A stretch of DNA of 17,479 nucleotides from Paracoccus sp. (in: a-proteobacteria) (lineage in GTDB: Bacteria > Pseudomonadota > Alphaproteobacteria > Rhodobacterales > Rhodobacteraceae): positions 1 through 17,479 of the forward strand of contig JAGPGI010000008.1 in the NCBI GenBank assembly GCA_018056045.1, given 5' to 3'. The first letter of the stretch is position 1. Every line of letters begins with the position of its first letter. The position numbers and the translations under genes were made by a program. Of the stretch, positions 12,671-17,479 are shown piece by piece. Under the pieces are notes generated by a model. It searched no databases and had not been told where the DNA came from. It saw only the letters and a list, made by a program, of their open reading frames with translations.

Positions 12671-14096
12671 AGGGCCCCTTGCCCTGAGCCTGCGCTCGGG
12701 CAATGCCGATCATCTGCATTGCCTGAACCCCGCCGCCACGGCCCGCGGCCTGCATCGCGGCATGGCACTGGCCGATGCCCGCGCGATCTGTCCCGATCTT
12801 GCCATCCGCCCCGCTGATCTGGCGCGTGAGGCGGCGGCGCTGGTGTCCTTGCGCCGCTGGGCCAGCCGCTATGCCCCCATGATTGCCACGGATGGCGCGG
12901 ACGGTCTTTTGGCCGATATCTCGGGCGTGCCGCATCTGTTTGGCGGCGAAGCCGATTTGCGCGAGGACTTGCACGCGCGACTGACGCGGGCGGGCCTGCA
13001 TCCGGAAAGCGCCATAGCAGGAACCCGAGGCGCAGCCCATGCGCTGGCTCGTAACGGCGGCGGCATCGTGCCTGACGGGCGACTGATCGAGGGAATCGGT
13101 CGCTTGCCGGTGACAGCCCTCAGAGCGAATCCTGAAACGGCCGAGGCGCTGGCGCGGGTGGGTCTGGCACGTATTGCCGATTTGGCACATTTGCCGCGCG
13201 CGCCTCTGGCCCGCCGCTTCGGGCAAGGGCTGGTTCTGCGGCTGGATCAGGCGCTCGGGCAGCGGGACGAGCCCGTTGCAGCGGAACCGGACGCCCCGCA
13301 TTTTGGGGTGCGGATGACGCTCCCCGAACCGATCGGGCTGCAATCCGATGTCATGGCGGGGCTGGAGCGCCTGCTGGACCGGCTCTGCGCCAAACTCGCC
13401 CAGCATCGGATGGGCGCACGCCGGGTCCGGTTGGAGCTGCGCCGAGTTGATCGCCAATCTTCACAGGTCGAGATCGGTCTCGCCCGCCCGATGCGCGACG
13501 CGGCCCGCATCGTTGCGCTGTTTGCCAAGGGCGTGGACGAGGTGGATGCCGGTTTCGGCATTGATGCCCTTCGCCTGACTGCCCCGGTGACAGAGGCCCT
13601 TGCGCCGGAACAGATTGGTGGCGGCCAGGCGATCCGGCACGACGATGCGTTGGCTGATCTTCTGTCCTCTGTCGGCAACCGCATCGGCTTTGACCGGGTG
13701 CTGCGGCTGTTGCCTGCAACCAGCCTGATCCCTGAGCGCAGTTTCCTCTTGGCCCCGGCTGCTTATTCCGCATCCGAACCGATCCCGCATCGCGGGGGGG
13801 CGGCGCGGCCGATCTCCCTGTTTCCGCCCGAGCCGGTGACCGCCGCCTCGGGCAACCCGCCCGCGAGTTTCCGTTGGCGGCGCATGCGCTTCACCACGCT
13901 GCGCGCGCTGGGCCCAGAACGCATCACGCCGGAATGGTGGTTCGACGATCCCGCCTGGCGGTCGGGCCTGCGCGATTACTGGCGGATCGAAACCCGGGAA
14001 GGGCCGCGGCTCTGGCTGTTTCACACCCCGCAAACCCCGGACTGGCCCGCGCCCGGAGGGGCGCAGAACTGGCACGTACAGGGGGAGTTCGCATGA
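12597..14096 (+). CDS. imuB: ImuB, non-catalytic Y-family polymerase-like protein
   Basis: A 499-residue Y-family-like protein that acts as the hub of the mutasome, linking ImuA and DnaE2 to the beta clamp rather than synthesising DNA. The N-terminus MARRLLSIWFPRLGSD aligns with the first Y-family motif but lacks its catalytic Asp. The second motif reads LLADISGVPHLFGGE (D107) instead of the acidic SIDE type, as usual for ImuB. The palm/fingers, thumb and little-finger-like regions cover about residues 1-390. A possible clamp-binding motif, PISLF (residues 405-409), resembles QLxLF but lacks the leading Gln. The end (WFDDPAWRSGLRDYWRIE, then the C-terminus) is family typical. ATG 12597 lies within imuA, and the stop overlaps dnaE2 by four bases. 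A run of seven G occurs at 13794-13800. Confidence 0.93.
   Translation: MARRLLSIWFPRLGSDISLRNRPVEGPLALSLRSGNADHLHCLNPAATARGLHRGMALADARAICPDLAIRPADLAREAAALVSLRRWASRYAPMIATDGADGLLADISGVPHLFGGEADLREDLHARLTRAGLHPESAIAGTRGAAHALARNGGGIVPDGRLIEGIGRLPVTALRANPETAEALARVGLARIADLAHLPRAPLARRFGQGLVLRLDQALGQRDEPVAAEPDAPHFGVRMTLPEPIGLQSDVMAGLERLLDRLCAKLAQHRMGARRVRLELRRVDRQSSQVEIGLARPMRDAARIVALFAKGVDEVDAGFGIDALRLTAPVTEALAPEQIGGGQAIRHDDALADLLSSVGNRIGFDRVLRLLPATSLIPERSFLLAPAAYSASEPIPHRGGAARPISLFPPEPVTAASGNPPASFRWRRMRFTTLRALGPERITPEWWFDDPAWRSGLRDYWRIETREGPRLWLFHTPQTPDWPAPGGAQNWHVQGEFA
14081..14087 (+). promoter_or_regulatory. Ribosome binding site that decides the dnaE2 start
   Basis: GGGGGAG lies 5 bases before ATG 14093. 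The dnaE2 frame stays open upstream to 13874 inside imuB, but this site and the family N-terminus MIPYAELCVTSNFTFL place the start at 14093. Confidence 0.7.
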
Positions 14097-17000
14097 TTCC
14101 CTACGCCGAACTTTGCGTCACATCGAACTTCACCTTCCTGACCGGCGCCTCGCATCCAGAGGAACTGGTATCGCGGGCGGCAGAACTGGGGCTGAGTGCC
14201 ATCGCCATCACCGATCGCAATTCGGTGGCAGGCGTGGTGCGGGCCTTCTCCGCGCTGAAGGAACTGGCGCGTCTGCGCGACGAGGCGCGGACCGCGGCGG
14301 CAGAGGCGGGCCCAATCATCCGCTCGCAGCGCGTGACGGACCATTCCAGCCGCCAGACCGTGCCGCATTTCACCGGACAGACTGATGCCCCCGCCATGTC
14401 GGACGCGCCGCTGCCGAAACTGATCGCCGGGGCGCGTCTGGTGCTGACTGACTCCGCCGTGGAATGGCTGGCCCTGCCCACCGATCTTGCCGCCTGGTCG
14501 CGCCTGACCCGGCTTCTGTCGATTGGCAAGCGGCGCGCGGCCAAGGGCGAATGTCACCTGCAACGCGCCGATCTGGTCGAATGGGGCAAGGGCATGGTGC
14601 TGATCGCCCTTTCGCCCGACCCGCTGGACGATCCCGGCCCGAAAAGCACCCGCGGCGATCTTCGCGCCATCGGTCGCGCCTTCCCCGGTCAGTGCTTCCT
14701 GGGGGCCGCCCCGCGCTATGACGGCCGGGATCAGATCCGTTTCGACCGGATCGGCATTCTGGCGCAGGAGGTGAGCCAGCCGATGGTCGCTGTGGGCGAT
14801 GTGCTGATGCACCGTTCCGCCCGTCGCCCCCTGGCCGATGTGCTGACCTGCATGCGCCTTGGCTGCACCATCGACGCTATCGGCGAACACCGGCTGGTAA
14901 ATGGCGAGCGCCGTCTGAAATCCGGCGCCGAGATGGCGAAGATGTTTCACCGCCACCCCGCCGCGCTGCGCCGCACGCTGGAGATTGCCGACCGTTGCGC
15001 CTTTCGCCTCAGCGACCTGCGTTATCAATATCCCGATGAATCGGAGAACGAGCCAGCGCAGGACCGGCTGGAACGGCTGGCGCGCGAAGGTCTTCACTGG
15101 CGCTACCCTTCTGGTGCGCCGCCAAAGATCGTGCATCGCGTGGAAAAGGAACTGACCCTGATCCGCGAGGTGTACTACGCCCCCTATTTCCTGACCGTCC
15201 ACGACATCGTGCAGTTCGCCAGATCGAAGGGCATCCTCTGTCAGGGGCGCGGCTCCGCCGCCAATTCGGTGGTCTGCTATCTTCTGGGCATTACCGAGGT
15301 GCCGCCCGAGTCGATCACCCTGATCTTCGAGCGTTTCATCTCCAAGGAGCGGGGCGAACCGCCGGATATCGACGTGGATTTCGAACACGAACGCCGCGAG
15401 GAGGTGATCCAGTGGATCTATGCCCGCTATGGCCGCGAGCGTGCCGGCCTGACCGCAACGGTGATCCATTTCCGCAGCCGCGCCGCCATCCGCGAGGTTG
15501 GCAAGGTCATGGGATTGTCGCAGGACGTGATCGCGCGGCTTTCCGGGCAAATCTGGGGCTGGTCCTCGCCCCCCCCCGGCGAGGACCGGCTGCGCGATGC
15601 GGGCCTATCGCTTGCCGACCGCCGCGTGCAACTGGCCGTGCGACTGATCGGCGAGATCATCGGCTTTCCTCGCCATCTTTCGCAACACGTAGGCGGCTTT
15701 GTTATCACCAAAGGCCGTCTGGACGAACTTTGCCCAATTGAAAATGCGGCGATGGACGACCGCACCATCATCGAATGGGACAAGGACGACATCGACGCGC
15801 TTGGCCTTCTGAAGGTCGATATTCTGGCGCTTGGCATGCTGACCTGCATTCACAAGGCGTTTGCGCTTCTGGATGAGCATCGCGGGCAGCAGCTGACGCT
15901 GGCCAATGTGCCGCCCGAGGATCCGTCGATCTACGATATGCTCTGCCGCGCCGATGCGATCGGGGTCTTTCAGGTCGAAAGCCGGGCGCAATTGAACTTC
16001 CTGCCCCGGATGCGGCCGCGCAAATTCTATGACCTGGTCTGCGAGGTCGCCATCGTCCGCCCCGGCCCGATTCAGGGCGGCATGGTGCATCCCTTCATCA
16101 ACCGCCGCATGGGGCGCGAAAAGGTCGAAGATCTCGGTCCCGCGATGATGGAGGTTCTGGGCCGCACCTATGGTGTGCCGCTGTTTCAGGAACAGGCGAT
16201 GCAAATCGCCGTTGTCGCGGCAGGCTTCACCCCGTCCGAGGCTGACCGCCTGCGTCGGTCGCTTGCCACCTTCAAACGCATGGGCACCATCGGTTCGTTC
16301 CGCGACCGCTTTGTCAGCGGAATGCTCGCGCGGGGTTATGACGCCGATTTTGCGGCGCGCTGCTTTGCCCAGATCGAGGGGTTCGGCAGCTATGGTTTTC
16401 CCGAGAGCCACGCCGCCAGCTTTGCGCGGCTGGTCTATATTTCCGCCTGGCTGAAATGCCACCATCAGGCGGTCTTCACCTGCGCGCTTCTGAATTCGCA
16501 GCCGATGGGCTTCTATGCACCTGCACAGCTGGTCCGCGACGCCCGCGATCATGGAGTGGAGGTGCGGCCCATTTCGGTCAACCACTCGTTCTGGGACTGC
16601 ACGTTGGAACCGCGCCCCGATGGGGCGCTGGCCCTGCGGCTCGGCTTCCGGCAGATCAAGGGGATGAGGGAAGAGGACGCCATCTGGATCGCAGCCGCGC
16701 GCGGTAACGGCTATCCCGATGTCGAAAGCCTGTGGCGCCGGGCGGGCGTGCACGCCGATGCGCTGGAACGGCTCGCCGAGGCTGATGCTTTTGCCGCCAT
16801 CGGTCTCAATCGCCGAGACTCTCTGTGGGCAGCCAAGGCGCTGAAAGCCCCTGCGCCGCTGCCCCTCTTTGGCTCCGACGGCGAGGGAGCTGCCGAACCC
16901 GACGTCAAGCTGCCCCAGATGACCCTGGGTCAGGAGGTGATCGAGGATTACCTGTCGCTGCGGCTCAGTCTTCGCGCCCATCCGATGGAGCTGTTGCGAC

Positions 17001-17440
17001 CGCGCCTGACCGAAAGCCTGGCCCATGATCGCCTGCCACAGGCCAGTGGCCGCATCACAGTCACCGGCCTTGTCATCACCCGGCAGCGCCCCGGCACGGC
17101 GTCGGGCGTCATTTTCCTCACTCTGGAGGACGAGACCGGCACAGCCAATGTCGTGGTCTGGAAGAAGGTCTACGAGACCTTTCGCAAGGCGGTGATCGCC
17201 GGGCGGCTCGTGAGCGTGACCGGCCGGATCGAGCGCGATGGCCCGGTCACCCATCTGATCGCCGAGAGGGTCGAGGATGTTTCCCCTCTGCTGGCCACTC
17301 TGGGCCGCCCCGTCCTGATCCCGCCCAACGACGGTCGCGCCGATGAAACCAGGCGCCCGACTGGCGGCAGCAGGAGACCAACAGCGCGCCATCCCCGCGA
17401 ACAGGCACGGAAGCTGTTTCCGAGTCGGGATTTCCATTGA
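14093..17440 (+). CDS. dnaE2: Error-prone DNA polymerase DnaE2 (ImuC), C-family
   Basis: A 1115-residue C-family polymerase, the catalytic subunit of the SOS mutasome. It starts with the PHP domain (AELCVTSNFTFLTGASHPEEL, then AITDRNS). About 45 residues of poorly conserved sequence interrupt that domain (roughly 60-106) before GARLVLTD. The palm has PDIDVDF (D425, D427, D429) and LLKVDILALGML (D576). D427, D429 and D576 correspond to the three catalytic Asp of E. coli DnaE. RHLSQHVGGF (527-536) is a family hallmark. The C-terminus has EVIEDYLSLRLSLRAHP near residue 945, an OB fold (about 985-1070) and the ending LFPSRDFH. Length is normal. Its ATG overlaps the imuB stop (ATGA). Nine consecutive C encode Pro493-495. 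Confidence 0.96.
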   Translation: MIPYAELCVTSNFTFLTGASHPEELVSRAAELGLSAIAITDRNSVAGVVRAFSALKELARLRDEARTAAAEAGPIIRSQRVTDHSSRQTVPHFTGQTDAPAMSDAPLPKLIAGARLVLTDSAVEWLALPTDLAAWSRLTRLLSIGKRRAAKGECHLQRADLVEWGKGMVLIALSPDPLDDPGPKSTRGDLRAIGRAFPGQCFLGAAPRYDGRDQIRFDRIGILAQEVSQPMVAVGDVLMHRSARRPLADVLTCMRLGCTIDAIGEHRLVNGERRLKSGAEMAKMFHRHPAALRRTLEIADRCAFRLSDLRYQYPDESENEPAQDRLERLAREGLHWRYPSGAPPKIVHRVEKELTLIREVYYAPYFLTVHDIVQFARSKGILCQGRGSAANSVVCYLLGITEVPPESITLIFERFISKERGEPPDIDVDFEHERREEVIQWIYARYGRERAGLTATVIHFRSRAAIREVGKVMGLSQDVIARLSGQIWGWSSPPPGEDRLRDAGLSLADRRVQLAVRLIGEIIGFPRHLSQHVGGFVITKGRLDELCPIENAAMDDRTIIEWDKDDIDALGLLKVDILALGMLTCIHKAFALLDEHRGQQLTLANVPPEDPSIYDMLCRADAIGVFQVESRAQLNFLPRMRPRKFYDLVCEVAIVRPGPIQGGMVHPFINRRMGREKVEDLGPAMMEVLGRTYGVPLFQEQAMQIAVVAAGFTPSEADRLRRSLATFKRMGTIGSFRDRFVSGMLARGYDADFAARCFAQIEGFGSYGFPESHAASFARLVYISAWLKCHHQAVFTCALLNSQPMGFYAPAQLVRDARDHGVEVRPISVNHSFWDCTLEPRPDGALALRLGFRQIKGMREEDAIWIAAARGNGYPDVESLWRRAGVHADALERLAEADAFAAIGLNRRDSLWAAKALKAPAPLPLFGSDGEGAAEPDVKLPQMTLGQEVIEDYLSLRLSLRAHPMELLRPRLTESLAHDRLPQASGRITVTGLVITRQRPGTASGVIFLTLEDETGTANVVVWKKVYETFRKAVIAGRLVSVTGRIERDGPVTHLIAERVEDVSPLLATLGRPVLIPPNDGRADETRRPTGGSRRPTARHPREQARKLFPSRDFH
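15569..15577 (+). repeat. C9 homopolymer within dnaE2
   Basis: Nine consecutive C bases encode Pro493-Pro495 of DnaE2. It is the longest mononucleotide run I noticed in the window. A one-base slip would shift the frame and remove the C-terminal half of the polymerase. Confidence 0.9.
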
Positions 17441-17479
17441 TCGGGAAAATGGAAGCACTCGCCCATCCGCAGGGCCTTC

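Noticed and set aside
13874..14092. Upstream in-frame extension of dnaE2
   Set aside because: It is inside imuB coding sequence and lacks family similarity; the conserved N-terminus and a good ribosome binding site place the start at 14093.
15605..17458. 617-codon antisense open frame
   Set aside because: Opposite dnaE2, whose catalytic motifs are intact; a shadow frame.
17441..17479. Sequence after dnaE2
   Set aside because: Only 39 bases remain; no start of a gene or terminator can be supported.

Overview
The window is high-G+C DNA, tightly packed and read entirely on the + strand. Two blocks are joined by a single intergenic gap of about 290 bases. The gene families point to an alphaproteobacterium of the Rhodobacteraceae type. 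These include tail proteins of the DUF2460 / DUF2163 / NlpC-P60 / TIM-barrel set also found in the Rhodobacter gene transfer agent, a DUF2793 tail fibre, an alphaproteobacterial GTTC-N7-GTTC LexA box and an imuA-imuB-dnaE2 cassette. The genus cannot be fixed from this sequence alone.

Block 1 (1-11103) is the 3' half of the late region of a siphovirus-like prophage. It opens inside a lambda-type tape measure gene and continues with a DUF2460 tail protein. A seven-gene lysis cassette then interrupts the tail genes (2041-3860): a three-TM holin candidate, a 43-aa single-TM protein, a GH24 endolysin, a 76-aa membrane protein, a 33-aa single-TM protein, and an i-spanin whose gene overlaps that of an o-spanin lipoprotein out of frame. 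The tail genes resume with a DUF2163 protein, a tail-associated NlpC/P60 peptidase, a 1321-aa TIM-barrel host-specificity protein and a 640-aa DUF2793 tail fibre. Nearly all junctions overlap or are a few bases apart, so this looks like one translationally coupled late transcript. The tail module would build the baseplate and tip that recognise and penetrate the envelope; the lysis cassette would release progeny.

The gap (11104-11397) holds no convincing gene or terminator. Its 3' end carries a perfect GTTC-N7-GTTC LexA operator (11352-11366), 31 bases before the next start codon. The prophage/chromosome boundary may lie in this gap, but no att site is provable here.

Block 2 (11398-17440) is an SOS mutagenesis operon: an SRAP (HMCES/YedK-type) AP-site-crosslinking protein, then imuA, imuB and dnaE2, all with overlapping ends. 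ImuA, ImuB and DnaE2 form the mutasome for error-prone translesion synthesis; the SRAP protein would shield abasic sites in single-stranded DNA. Whether this operon is host DNA beside the prophage or prophage cargo is the main open question.
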